64,000 nucleotides of DNA, from assembly GCF_000276665.1 (NCBI RefSeq), contig NW_004955472.1, positions 6,901,793 to 6,965,792 of the forward strand, read 5' to 3'. Origin of the DNA: Chinchilla lanigera. Its lineage: Eukaryota > Chordata > Mammalia > Rodentia > Chinchillidae. Position numbers and translations under genes: made by a program. This document shows, in pieces, positions 34,620-45,770 of the stretch (within the stretch, counting starts at the first letter, position 1; every line of letters starts with the position of its first letter). The notes under the pieces are model-generated. The model saw only the letters and a program-made list of their open reading frames with translations. It searched no databases and was not told the DNA's origin.

Positions 34620-37450
34620 ATTTTAAAGATTTACTTCAGCAAACGATACATTGCTCGTAAGCCCCTCCAAACACTCCCCCGCACTTGGAGTAGACTTAGC
34701 CTATGCTTCTGTTCTTCCTACCCACTTCTTCTCCCATCCCTCCTTCTCCTGATCTCCTTGTCATTTGAGAAAGACTGATCTCCCAGTCCCTATTATCTTT
34801 TATTTCATTCTTTATATTCTGGATTTCTCTTATAAGAAAAACTGTGTGATATTTAAGCTTGTGTGTTGGATTTGCTTCACTGAACATTATAGTCTTAATG
34901 TACATCCATTTTCCTATTTATGACTCAAGTTTATCCTTATTTATGGCACAGTATTACTCTGTTGAGTATAAATACCAGTTTCTTTATCCATTCACCTGTT
35001 GTTGGCCATATAGCCTGCTTCTAAGGTTTAAGTATTGTGAATTGTGCTGCAGCAAACATGGATATGCATGTATCACCGTAATGTGAGGTCTTTATTTTTG
35101 TTAGGATATGTAGAAAGGAAATAGCTAAGTCAAATGAAATTTCTGGTTTTAGGCTTTTGGGTAAATCTCCATACTGATTTCCATAACAAATGTACTAATT
35201 TACACTCCCACCAGCAATGTACACAAGTTCATTTTTCACCACAGCTTTATGAGCATTTGTTGTTTGATTTCTTGATGACAGCCATTCTTTCTGAAATGAG
35301 ATGGCATCTCCGTGTTGCTTTAATTTGCGTTTCTCTAATGGCCAGAGAAGTCAAACATATCTTCATGTATTTATTGACCATTTGTACTTTTTTTCTGAGA
35401 AGTGTACATTCACTTCACTTGCCAATTTTTGATTGGGTCTTATGTTTTGGGGGATTTAATTTTTTGTGATTACATATTTTAGATATTAGTCCTCTGTCTG
35501 AGGAGTAGGTGGCAAAAACATTTCCCATCCTGTAGGTTGTCTCTTCATGCTGGGCAGAAGCTTTCTTTTGCTGGGCAGAAGCTTTGTAATCTGATATGAT
35601 GCCATTTATTTATTCCTGGTACTATTTTCTGTGCAACCTGGGTTCTGTTGAGTATGTCCTTGCATATGCCTATGACTTCAAGAGTTTCATTTTTTATCTT
35701 GCAGTAAATTGTTTCTATCTTAACATCTAGATCATTGACCAATTTTGATTTTAGTTTAGTGCATGGTGAGAGATATAGTGCTAGATTCAGACTTTTGCAT
35801 ATAAATAGCCAGATTTCCAAGCACCTTTTAAAAATATTTTTTTTTTAATTTTTTCACTTTTATTAGTACATGTTTGCAGTCCATAATGATTACATGTACT
35901 GTAGGGAATTGGTATGTACACAACACATTTAATTCCTCTTTTCCCTTCTTCCTTCTGCCCCCTTTTCCAGCATCAGATTCATTTATTTATAAGTTTTTAT
36001 AAAGTTATCATATATACTAACGGAAAACTAGATTAACAAGCCAAAGAACATGCATAAACATGTAAGACTTTTTACTAAGTCAAAGTACACTTTCAGATAC
36101 ATTGTCCACATTATTAACAATGCCTTTTTCTCCCTCTTTTTCCTCCAGCGTAGGTTTATGGTCCCTTTGTCAAAGATCAAATAGTTAAATACATTTAGTG
36201 TTGGTTCTGCATCTTCTTTCCTGTTCCACTGATCTACATGCCTGCTTTTGTGCCACTATCATGTTGTTGTTTTCTTTTTTTTTTTTTTAATTACTGTAGC
36301 TTTGTAATATAGCTTAAAGTCTGGATTGTGATGCCTCCTGCTTTGTTCTTGTTACTCAGGACTGCTTTAATTGGTCTAGGTCTCTTCTAGTTCATTGTGA
36401 ATTTTAGGATTTTCTCCAGTTTTATAAAGAATGCTTTGGTATTTTACTTGGAATTGTATTAATTGTCTGTGGAAGACTTAGAAATATGGCCATTTTCACT
36501 ACATTGCTTCTACCTATCCAGAAACAGGGGGTGTCTTTCCATTTTCTGATGTCCTTTTTGATCTCCTTTTTCACACTTCCTTTGTTAGGCTAATTCTTAG
36601 GTATTTAATTTTTGTCAGTGCTATTAGTCATTGAATTCATTATTGGTGTACTGTAATGCTATCTTTGGGTGTTGATTTTGTATTTGCTAAATTTGTTTAT
36701 TCTAGAAGTCTTTTGGTGGAATATTTTGGATCTTCTGGGTAGAACATCATATCATCTGCAAAGAATGATAATTTTCTTTTTTCCTTTCCTATACACATTC
36801 CTTTTATTTCTTTTTCTTTCCTAATTGTTCTTCGAAATGTTATTGGTACTATGTTGAACAGGAAAATTGATACCAGGCATCCTGTCCTGTTCTTGGTTTT
36901 AAAGGGAAATCTTTTGATTGTTTCCCCCACTTAAGGTGACGCTGATAATAGGTTTATCACAGATGGCTTTTGTCACATTCATATATAAAATCCTTCTATA
37001 ACAATTTTCTTCAGGAATTTTAATCATGGATGGATGCTAGATTTTGTCAAAGTCTCTTTCTGTATCTACTGTGATCATTATATGATTTTGATTCTTGCTT
37101 CTGTTTATGTGATATATTACATTTTTTGATTTGCATATTTTGAACTATACTTGCATCACTGGGATAAAGCCTACATGGTCATGATGCATGATTTTTTTAA
37201 TAATTTGTTGCATTCTCTTTGCTAGTATCCTGTTGAGGATTTTTGCATCTAAATTCACTGAAGAGACTTGTCTGTCATTCTATTTTGTGGATGCATCCAT
37301 GCTAGGTTTTGGAATCAGCATAGTGCTAGATTCCAGGAAAGACTTTGGGAATAATCCTTCTAACTCAATTTCATTTAAGAGGTTGAGAGGTATAGATGTT
37401 ATATTTTTCCTGAAGTATTTTTAGAATTCAGCTATGAATCTATCAGGACC
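34620..37450 (-). mobile_element. L1, 5'-truncated
   Basis: 3' UTR about 34.62-34.83 kb ('cttctcccatccctccttctcc'), then ORF2 in reverse ('gtatcaccgtaatgtgaggtc', 'cactcccaccagcaatgtacac', 'gcaaagaatgataattttc', 'gaatctatcaggacctgggct'). Ends abruptly at about 37.45 kb, where the poly(A) end of the next L1 begins. Interrupted by another L1 3' fragment at 35.83-36.15 kb. A 17-bp unit 'tgctgggcagaagcttt' is tandemly duplicated around 35549-35586. Confidence 0.88.
35835..36145 (-). mobile_element. L1 3' UTR fragment nested in L1
   Basis: Starts with a T-run (reversed poly-A) and continues 'cacttttattagtacatgtttgc', 'cattatgg'-like and pyrimidine-rich blocks typical of the L1 3' end on the minus strand. 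ORF2 sequence of the host L1 resumes at about 36150 ('ggtccctttgtcaaagatc'). A short piece of host L1 around the junction appears missing. Confidence 0.65.
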
Positions 37451-37640
37451 TGGGCTTTTCTTTTTTTTATTTAAAGAGAAAAAAATGATACAAAATTTCA
37501 AAACAAGATAATAGGAGAATAACAATGGTTAGTACATTGCTTATTTTTATCTTCAAAGCAGTTGCTCAGATTAGAAGATACAGGTATGAAAAAATGATCA
37601 AATGACATAATCACAAATCTTTCTTTTCAATGAACTAATA

Positions 37641-37753
37641 GAAATTACTAGTATAGGGCCAGAGGTATAGCTCAGCAGCACAGCACCAGCCTGGCAAGCA
37701 CAAGATCATGAGTTCAATTCCCAGTACCAAAAACAAAGGAAATTGCTAGTATA
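37641..37753 (+). mobile_element. ID SINE in L1 3' UTR
   Basis: Body 37656-37738 ('gggccagaggtatagctcagcag...ttcaattcccagtacc'). Flanked by 'gaaattactagtata' (37641-37655) and 'gaaattgctagtata' (37739-37753), one mismatch. Confidence 0.95.
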
Positions 37754-37771
37754 GCTATCTTAACTATCATG

Positions 37772-37772
37772 T

Positions 37773-37806
<34 letters not shown>
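37772..37806. repeat. (CA)n microsatellite in L1 3' UTR
   Basis: About 17 uninterrupted AC units. Lies at the same place in the L1 3' UTR as the (GT)n at 20.6 kb. Confidence 0.97.
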
Positions 37807-37812
<6 letters not shown>

Positions 37813-38658
37813 ATATACTTTTACTTTTCCCCTCCTTCTTTTGTCCTTTCCCCCATCCCAATCTCTCTTTCCTTTTGAATAGTTTCTTCCGATTTCCCAA
37901 TATCTCTTGTATATTTTGAATCTTATTTACTCTTTTAACTTCTCAAACTAATGAGACAATATGACATTTACACATGTGAGACTTATTTATTTTATTTGAG
38001 TATGGTCTCAAATTGCATCCATTTACCTATAAAAGTCTCTAGTTTATCCTGCTTTATAGATGGGTAGTGCTCCATTGTATAAAAATATCACATCTTTTTT
38101 ATCTATTCTTCCACTGATGTGACCATCATTTGGGTTGTTTTGCAGATTTAGCTATTACAAATTCTGCTGCTATAAACATTGGTGCATGTATATCTCTGTG
38201 GTATGTTTTTAATTGTTCTGGAAAAATACCCAGAAGAGGAATAGCTGGGTCAAATGGGACCTCTAATCCTCGTTTTTTGAGGAATCTCCACACTGATTTT
38301 CACAGTGGTTGCACCAGTCTACATTGCCACCAATAGTGGAAAAGAGTTCTTTTTTCCCCACAGCCCCTCTAGCATTTGTTATTGATGTCTGGATGACAAC
38401 CATTCATTCTGGGGAGAGATGGAATCTCAGTGTTGTTTTAATTTGCATCTCTTGAATGACCAACGATGTTGAACATTTTTTCATATATTTATTTGCTATC
38501 TATATTTTTTCATCTGAGAAGTGTGTATTCATCTCAGATGCCCATTTTTGGATTGGGTGTTTAAATTTTGGAGGTCTGATTTTTTTAAATTTTTCATAAA
38601 TTCTAGATATAAATCCTTTGTCTGAGGGACTGTTGGCTAAAAATATTTCCACTCTGTT

Positions 38659-38922
38659 TTTGTTTCTGCATCTGGGGACAGAACTATAAAGGTGTGGAAC
38701 ACAAGTACTTGTGAATTTGTAAGGGCCCTAAATGGACACAAAAGAGGCATTGCCTGTTTGCAATACAGAGACAAGCGGGTGGTGAGTGGCTCATCTGACA
38801 ACACCATCAGATCATGGGACATAGACTGTGGTGCATGTTTAGGAGTGTTAGAAGGCCATGAGGAATTGGTTCGATGCATTAGATTTAATAACAAGAGAAT
38901 CATCAGCGGGGCCTACAATTGT
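38659..38922 (+). pseudogene. Beta-TrCP (BTRC-like) WD40 coding fragment in L1
   Basis: Frame starting at 38662 is open for 86 codons and reads as a piece of the WD40 propeller of the F-box protein beta-TrCP, the substrate-binding part of an SCF ubiquitin ligase. Recognisable pieces are [44 protein letters not shown] and [13 protein letters not shown]. 'VWNTSTCEF' fits BTRC better than its paralogue FBXW11, which I recall as 'VWSTSTCEF'. About eight substitutions relative to the family as I remember it, no stop and no shift. It begins and ends in mid-domain, has no poly(A) and no flanking introns, and lies within L1 ORF2. It is therefore a captured coding fragment, not a gene; translation past 38919 runs into L1 and stops at 38926. 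Confidence 0.9.
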
Positions 38923-40312
38923 TGGTAATTTCTTTTAATGTGCAAACACTTTTAAATAAGATGAGATCTCAGTTGTTGATTCTTTGGAGTATTTCCTGTC
39001 TCAGCCTATGTCTATGGCTTTGAGATTTCTACCTACTTTCTCTTGCAGTAGACTCAGTGTTCTGTTTTAATATTTAAATATTTTATCCATTTTGACTTTA
39101 GTACAAGGTGATACATGGGTCTCGTTTCAGTCCTTGGCATGTAGACAGCGAGTTTTTCCAGCACCATTTATTAAAGAAGCTATCTTTCTTCCAGTGAACA
39201 TGTTTGGCCCTTTTCTCAACGATAAGGTGACTGAGTGTGTTTGGAGTTGTGTCTGCATCTTCTAATCTGTTCCACTGATCCTCAGGTCTTTTTTTGCCAG
39301 TACCATGAAGATTTTATCACAGTAGCTTTGTAGTACAATTTCAAGTCAGGGATTGTGATGCCTCCTGCCTTGCCTTTGTTGCCAAGAATTGCTTTCACTA
39401 TTCTAGGTCTCTTCTGGGTCCAAATGAAATTTAAGATGTTTTCTCTAGTTCTGTAATGTATGTTAATGGTATTTTGATTGGAATTGAATTAAATTTGTAC
39501 AATAATTTTGGGATTATGGCCATTTTCACTATGTTGTATCTTCTGATTCAGGAGCAAAGGACATCTTTCCATTTTCTGGTATCCTCTTTGACCTCATTTT
39601 TCAGAGTACTGAAGTTTTCAATGTAAAGACATTTTACTTCCTTTGTTAGGTTGATTCCTAAGTATTTCAGTTTTTTCAATGCTGTTATAAAAGATGTTGT
39701 TCTATTTTCTCTCTTAGTCAGTTTGTTATTTCTGTACAAGAATGCTACTGAGTTTTGAGTGTTGATCTTTTATCTAGCTACACAACTAAATTTGGTTATT
39801 AAATCTAGAAGTCTTGGAGTTTTTGGAGTCTTTTGTGTACAGTATCATACCATTTATAAATAATGATAATTTAAATTCTTTGTTTCCCATCCTATTCCTT
39901 TTATTTCTCTCTCTTATCTAATTGCTCTGGCTAATGTTTCCAGAACTTTATTGAACAGGAGTGGTAACAGTGAACATGCTTGTCTTTTTCCAGATTTAAG
40001 AGTGAAGGCTTTCAATTTTTTTCCATTTGTCATAGATTACTATTGGTTTGTCATAGATGGTTTTTATCAGGTTAAGGCAAAGACCATGTACTCCAGTTTT
40101 CTGTAAGGTTTTATCATGAATGAGTCTTGGACACTGTCAAAAGTTTTTTCTGTGTCTACTGAGATGATCATGTGAATTTTGTCCTTGGCTCTGTTGATAT
40201 GGTATATTACATTTACTGATTTGCATACATTGAACCATCCCTGCATTGTCTGGAATAAATCCCACTTGGTCATGGTGTATAATCATCTTAATGATTTGCT
40301 ACATTCTACTTG

Positions 40313-40852
40313 CTAGTATCTTATTGAGTATTTTGCCTCTATATTTATTAGGCAGATTGGCCTGTAGTTTTCTTTTTTGGTTGGATATTTCTCTGATTTT
40401 GACATCAGGATAATACTTGCCCCCGTGAATGAATGAGAGAATATTGCTTCTCTTTCAAAATCATTAAAGAATTTGAGGAGTATTGGAATTAAATCTTCTC
40501 TAAATTTCTTGTAGAATTCAGCTGTGAATCTATCAGGACCTGGGCTTTTCTTTGTTGGTAAGTTCCTAATTACATTTTCAATCTCATTAACTGATATTGG
40601 GTTAATCAGAATTTTTAGCTTTGATAATGCATATATATTTAGGAATCTGTCCATTTTTTCTGTGTTTTCCATCCTATGAAAGTAAAGATTGTCAAAGTAG
40701 ATATTCAAGGTCTTATGAATTTCTACAGGATCTGTAGTGATTTCACCCTTTTCAGGCCTCAATGCATAAATCTGAACCTTTCCTTTTTTGAGGAGGTTGG
40801 CTAAGGGTTTATCAATTTTATTTATTCTTTGAAAGAACCAACTTTGATTCAT
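40313..40852 (-). pseudogene. L1 ORF2 reverse-transcriptase fragment
   Basis: 180-codon open stretch of the L1 at 37.5-44.5 kb, the longest uninterrupted ORF2 piece of that copy. Contains [17 protein letters not shown] (the usual G of the P-G-P-D-G motif is R here), and a decayed form of the 'L-I-P-K...Y-R-P-I-S-L' block (ILMSKSEKYPTKKENYRPI). Lacks the catalytic aspartates, which lie downstream in other frames. Confidence 0.9.
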
Positions 40853-41744
40853 TAATTCTTTGTATTTTTTTTTTTTTTTTTAGTCTCCAATATGTTAATT
40901 TCTGCTCTGAGCTTTATAAATTTCCTCCCTTGTATGGGCTTTGGGCTTGTCTTACTCTTCTTTTTCTAGAAGCTTGAGGTACAACACTAAGTATGTTGTT
41001 TATTTATGCTTGGTCTTTTTTCCTGATGTAAGAATTCACCACTCTTAGGATAGCTTTCACTGCATTCCACAAGTCCTGGTATGTTTTATCTGCATCCCTA
41101 TTTAGTTGTAGATATTGTTGAATTTCTTCTTTAATTTTCTCTGTCATGCATTGGTTGAGAGGGTTTTATTTAATTTGCATACATTTATGGAATTTTTGCA
41201 GTTTCTTTTGCCATTAATTTCCTATTTCATTTCACTATGATCAGATAATATGCATAGAATAGTTTCACTTGCTTTGCATTTACTTAAGCATGTTCTGTGA
41301 GGTAGTATATGGTCTATTTTAGAGAATGTCCCATGTGCCCTGAGAACAATGTGTATTTTGATGATGTGGGGTAGAATACTCCGAAAACATCCACTAAGTT
41401 CATTTGTTCACAGATTTGGTTTAGTTCTGATAAATTCTTGGCTGATTTTCTGTCTAGTTGATCTATCTCTTTGTGACAATGGGGTACTAAGGCCTCCCAT
41501 TACAATTGTGTTATTGCTTATTTGATTTTTCAAGTCTATTAATAATCATCTTATATAGTTGGGTGCTCCTGTATTTGCTGGATACATATTTATGATCGTT
41601 ATCTCTTCCTCTTGAAGTTAGCCCCTAACAAGTATGTAGTGACCTTCTATATCTCTTTTCATCATTCTTGAAGTTCATTGTCTACAAACAGAATAGCTAC
41701 CCCTGCTTTCTTCCATGTTCTTCTTATATGGAAGATTGTTTTCC

Positions 41745-41927
41745 ATCCTTTGATTTTTTTTTAATTTAAGTTTGTTTGTTTGTTTGTTTGTTTATTGTGT
41801 TTTTTGAGACAGGGTCTCACTATGCTGTTCAGGCTGGCCTTGAGCTCATTTCGTAACCCTGGCTGGTCTTGAACTCGCAGCAATCCTCCTGCCTCAGCTT
41901 TTCCAGTGCTGAGATCCTTTGATTTTT
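41745..41927 (-). mobile_element. B1 SINE, 5'-truncated, with target duplication
   Basis: Body 41759-41913: a T-rich reversed tail with (GTTT)n, then 'gagacagggtctcactatgctg', 'ggctggtcttgaactcgcag', 'cctcctgcctcagc'. The B1 5' end ('ggattacaggc...') is missing. Flanked by identical 'atcctttgattttt' at 41745-41758 and 41914-41927. Confidence 0.94.
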
Positions 41928-43139
41928 AGTCTGTGAATTCCTTTTTGAGTTAAATATATTTCTGAATAAAGCATATTGTTGGGTCTTGTTTCTTGTTTCA
42001 TTCTACCAGTTTGTTTGTTTGATTGGTGAATTGGGGCCATTCACATTGATGTTTATAACTGATGTTTAATGGCTTATATTTGTCATGGTATTTTCCTGCT
42101 TGTTGGTTCCCTGATTTTCCTCTGTTTAATTTCTTTCCTTGCTTGGTGGTTTTTTTTCTGTTGTTCTTTGAATTGTGGCCATTTTCCTCTCTGTCTAGAA
42201 TATCTTTCAGTACTCTTTGTAATGGTGATCATGAATTTCTTTAGTTGTTCTTTGCCATGGAAGGCTCTTATTTCTTCATTAATTTTGAAGGACAGTTTTT
42301 CAGGGTACATCAATGTGGGTTGGAAGTTGTTTTCTTTCAGGATGTGAAATACTTCCCTCCAACCTCTTCTTAAGAGTTTGTATTGAGAAGTCTGCCATGA
42401 TTCTGATGGGCTTTCCTTTATACATGATCTGTTTCTCTTCTCTAACAGTTTTTAGTATTCTGTTCTTGTGCTGAATTCATGGACTGTTGCTTATTACATA
42501 TCTTGGTGTAGTTTTATTTTGTTCATAGCTATTTGGAGTTCTATATGATGCATTTATTTATATGTGAAAATCTTTATGCTTGGGAAGTTTTCTGCCATTA
42601 TTTCTATGAAGTTTTTTATGGCATTTGCACTGTCTCCAGCTTTCTCATTGACCCCAGTCAATTTATGTTATTCTTCTTGCTTCATCTTTTAGCTGTTTGA
42701 TTGATTTTTCATGGTCTCTTGGTGTTTTTAAGATATCTTTCTTTTCAAGATCACTAGCTGCAATTCTGTCTTCAAAAATCTGACATTCTACACTTTCCTT
42801 CACTCAGTCTGTTGTATATACTTTCAATGGAGGTTTTTAATCTCTTGAATTGCTGTTTGGATCTATTTCATAGATTCTATTTCTTTCCTATATCGAGCAT
42901 TTTTGTTTCATCACTTTTCTAAGCTCCTCTATTCTTTTATCTGTATCTTCTCTAACATCTTTGATTTTAAGCATCATTTCCTTTTGTACCTGACAGATTA
43001 TTTTCTCTCTATCCTTTTCCATTTCTTTTTCACTTCTGTTGCTATCATTTTAGAAGGTTCTAGTGTTTGACTTCCAATTTCATATATCTTATTGTGTTCC
43101 AGGCTTGTCCTGAGTGGGCTGGGGCTCTGGGGTTGCACT

Positions 43140-44510
43140 TTGCTTCTGCATCTTGTCACTTTCTATTTTCTCTTCTTTATTTTATTTTGTTTTCTATGTT
43201 GATGCTTGCCAATTTCTTATGACAGTTTTATCACTAGCATTGAGGATTCCATAGGGGATGTCTGTTCTTCACAGATGTCCTCTAGCTGTAGATAGTTCTT
43301 TATACCTACTCCAAGAGCCTACCTTCCCAATTTATAAAAGACAAAGTTACTATTTGGTTCAGCACCCAATCCTTTGATACTGTATTTTAGTGATAAGTGT
43401 GACACCATACAATCACAGAATTATCATACAGGGGACAAAAACTGACAATAACATGTATGACATCCTGACTAAAGTAGTACAGTTAGTAATAACAATAGTT
43501 TTAAGTACCATTTAATGACTGACAAACTATGGTAACCATTAACCTTCTACCTGCAACCACAGGAGCAAACTCTAAAGCTATATAACAAAATCAAACATAT
43601 ACCATGTACTTGTAGTAGTGATTTCCCCCTTAGTGAAGTGGTTTTACACTTTTGTGAGGCTGGAGGTTAAGACTGATAGGTGACAGGATAAATTGATGAA
43701 TGAGGTCAAATATAGTAGAGTCAATGCTGGATGTCAAAGGGTGATCACCTATGTTTTGGGAAACTGAAGGACACAGGACAGAGGAATGAATAGAGTATGA
43801 GGGAGTAATCAGAAAGGGAAGGGACAATGTTTGAAAGTTTAAATTCTTAAAGTTTAAATTCTCAATTCTTGAAAGTTTAACTTCAAGATGTAGTTTAGGA
43901 GAGAAAGGATCAGCAGAAGAAAATGATAAAGATAAGTTAAGAAATCTTAATAGTGCAAAAAAAGAAGAAAGAGGAGGAGAACAGAAAAAAAGAAAGAAAA
44001 GAAGAAAGTAAAAAAGTAGACCCAAGAATGAGAGGAAAGATAAGAAAAAAAAAAGCAAAAATAACCACAAAATACAAGACGAAGCACAACTTCTAACCTG
44101 ACAGGAAAGAGAGCCAATCAGACAAACAAGGGAGAACAAAAGTAGTAAAATACCTCTGGTGCTTACAGTTGTGTGACAGTGCCCATGTGAGATCCCAGAA
44201 ATGTGCTATGTACTCCAGCCAAGTTTGCCATGGGAAGTGTGCTGGGTGTGGAGCTGATCATGGCCTCTGGACATGGGGGCTGGGACTGGTCTTCTGTTTG
44301 TAGACTTCTCCAGAGCCCAGCCACTAGCTCCTTGTGCTGTTTCAGACACTTCCACTTTGCTGGTGTTGCTGACTACTCCACATGCCCAGGAATGGCTGTT
44401 CTGGGTCTTGGGGTTCTTGTCAGTCTGCCTGCCAAAGGCCTGAGTGCACCCATGTGCCCAGAGCCTGGCCTGTCCTCAGTCTCTTCAGTTCCAGACAGTC
44501 CTGGTTTATC
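43140..44510 (-). promoter_or_regulatory. 5' UTR of the 37.5-44.5 kb L1
   Basis: Non-coding 5' part of the L1. The plus strand shows a purine-rich core at about 43960-44070 (runs of gaaag/aaga) and a GC-richer segment 44170-44510. In active L1s this part carries the internal Pol II promoter; here it is old and presumably inactive. A 169-codon frame on the minus strand (43630-44139) is only Ser/Leu/Phe low-complexity translation of the polypyrimidine strand. Confidence 0.55.
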
Positions 44511-45091
44511 CTAATTGGTTGATTTTTATCACTGTTTCACTTTTGTTGTCTGTTATTCGTTTATTGTTTTTATGCCTTCTTAGTTCAGTTTTGGTAATTC
44601 ATATATAGGTAGGAGTTGCTCCATTTCTTTTGAGTTCTACAATTTATTGATGTACACATTTGCAAAATAGTTGGTAATAATCAGAGTTTTGGCAGTGTCT
44701 GTTGTGATCTCACCTTTTTCATTTCTAATTACATTGATTGGGGCCTTTCCTTTGTGTCTTGGTAAGATTTGCTAAGTATTTAGCTATTTTGTTTGTCCTT
44801 TAGAAGAACCAGATCTTTGATACATTGATTCTTTGTAATTTTTTAATCTTCATTTCATTAATTTCTGATCTGATCATTAAAATTTCCTTTCTCATACTAG
44901 CTTTGGGTTTGGATTGTTCTTGTTTTCATAGGATTCTGAGGTGTGCTGTTAGCTTATTTATTTGAGCTAACTCTTTATGAAGTAGGCATTCACAATTACA
45001 AACTTTCCTCTAAGACTGCTTTATTGTGTCCCAGAAATTCTGATATGTTGTACTGGATTATTTTTTCATTCTAGGAATTGTCTTATTTTTT

Positions 45092-45209
45092 CCTTGACTT
45101 ACTCTTTTTTTCTTTTTTATTTCTACCAGGAATTAAACTCAGGGCCATGAGCTTTCCAGGCAGGCATTTGTGCCACTGAACTATATCCCCAGCTCCCTTG
45201 ACTTATTCT
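45092..45209 (-). mobile_element. ID SINE in L1
   Basis: Reversed ID body 45106-45195 ('ctaccaggaattaaactcaggg...actatatccccagctc'). Flanked by 'ccttgacttactct' (45092-45105) and 'ccttgacttattct' (45196-45209), one mismatch. Confidence 0.94.
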
Positions 45210-45548
45210 GTAACCCATTCATTATTCAATAGCTTATTTTTTATTTTTGATGTATTTGCATAATTTCTGTTTACTTTTGCCATTTTTAGTTTCACTGTGC
45301 TATATCTGATAATATACATGATATAATTTTGATTCTTTTGCATTTACTTAAGCATTCTTTATTGGCTAGAATTTGGACTATTTTGGAGAACGTTCTCTGT
45401 GCTGCTGTTGTTAAGTGTAACACTGTTAAGTTGATTTGCTTGAAAATTTTGTTCAACTCTATTTCTTTGTTGACTTTTTTGTCTAATTGATCTATATATT
45501 TGTGACAGTATCTATACTTGTCTTTATGTTTACCTGATCTTATATGTT

Positions 45549-45770
45549 CACTATTACAGTAGAACCTAGCTTAGAAACTTTGTTAATCCATGATACTGAA
45601 AAAGATAGCTACATTCATGTTCATGCAGGAAAGATGGCTGCAGTCATGTTTGCTCCTGATGCAGAATTTACAGACAGAACAAAATTTTGTGAAACACTTC
45701 TGTCTGTAAACTACACTGCTCACAAACAAAAGCAGTGAGGAACCAAGGTACCAATGTAATTGTTACATGA
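45549..45770 (+). pseudogene. Unidentified coding-like fragment inserted in L1
   Basis: About 220 bp with no L1 similarity, placed exactly where L1 ORF2 (endonuclease region) should continue; L1 resumes near 45775 ('ttgtttggtgtgtatatg'). In the frame starting at 45544 it is open for 64 codons to a TGA at 45736-45738, with a protein-like composition including HDTEKDSYIHVHAGKMAAV and FAPDAEFTDRTKFCETLLSV. About 30 bases of non-L1 sequence follow the stop. I do not recognise the protein. It could be the 3' end of a cellular mRNA captured like the beta-TrCP piece at 38.66 kb; chance openness of 60 codons cannot be excluded. No poly(A), no clear target duplication. Confidence 0.5.

Larger units (their letters stand above)
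37455..44515 (-). mobile_element. Near full-length L1 with three insertions
   Basis: Reverse orientation. Poly(A) end and 3' UTR 37.46-37.99 kb, interrupted by an ID. ORF2 about 38.0-41.75 kb. ORF1 about 41.93-43.1 kb. A long purine-rich then GC-richer 5' UTR to about 44.51 kb ('gggactggtcttctgtttgtag'). ORF2 is broken by a beta-TrCP-like patch (38659-38922) and ORF2/ORF1 sequence by a B1 (41759-41913). Without these, about 6.5 kb remain, the expected size of a complete L1. Many stops and shifts. Confidence 0.85.

Noticed and set aside
43630..44139. 169-codon minus-strand frame, hydrophobic and Ser-rich, could suggest a membrane protein
   Set aside because: It is the polypyrimidine strand of an L1 5' UTR; no start context or conserved motif, and its position inside the L1 explains it.
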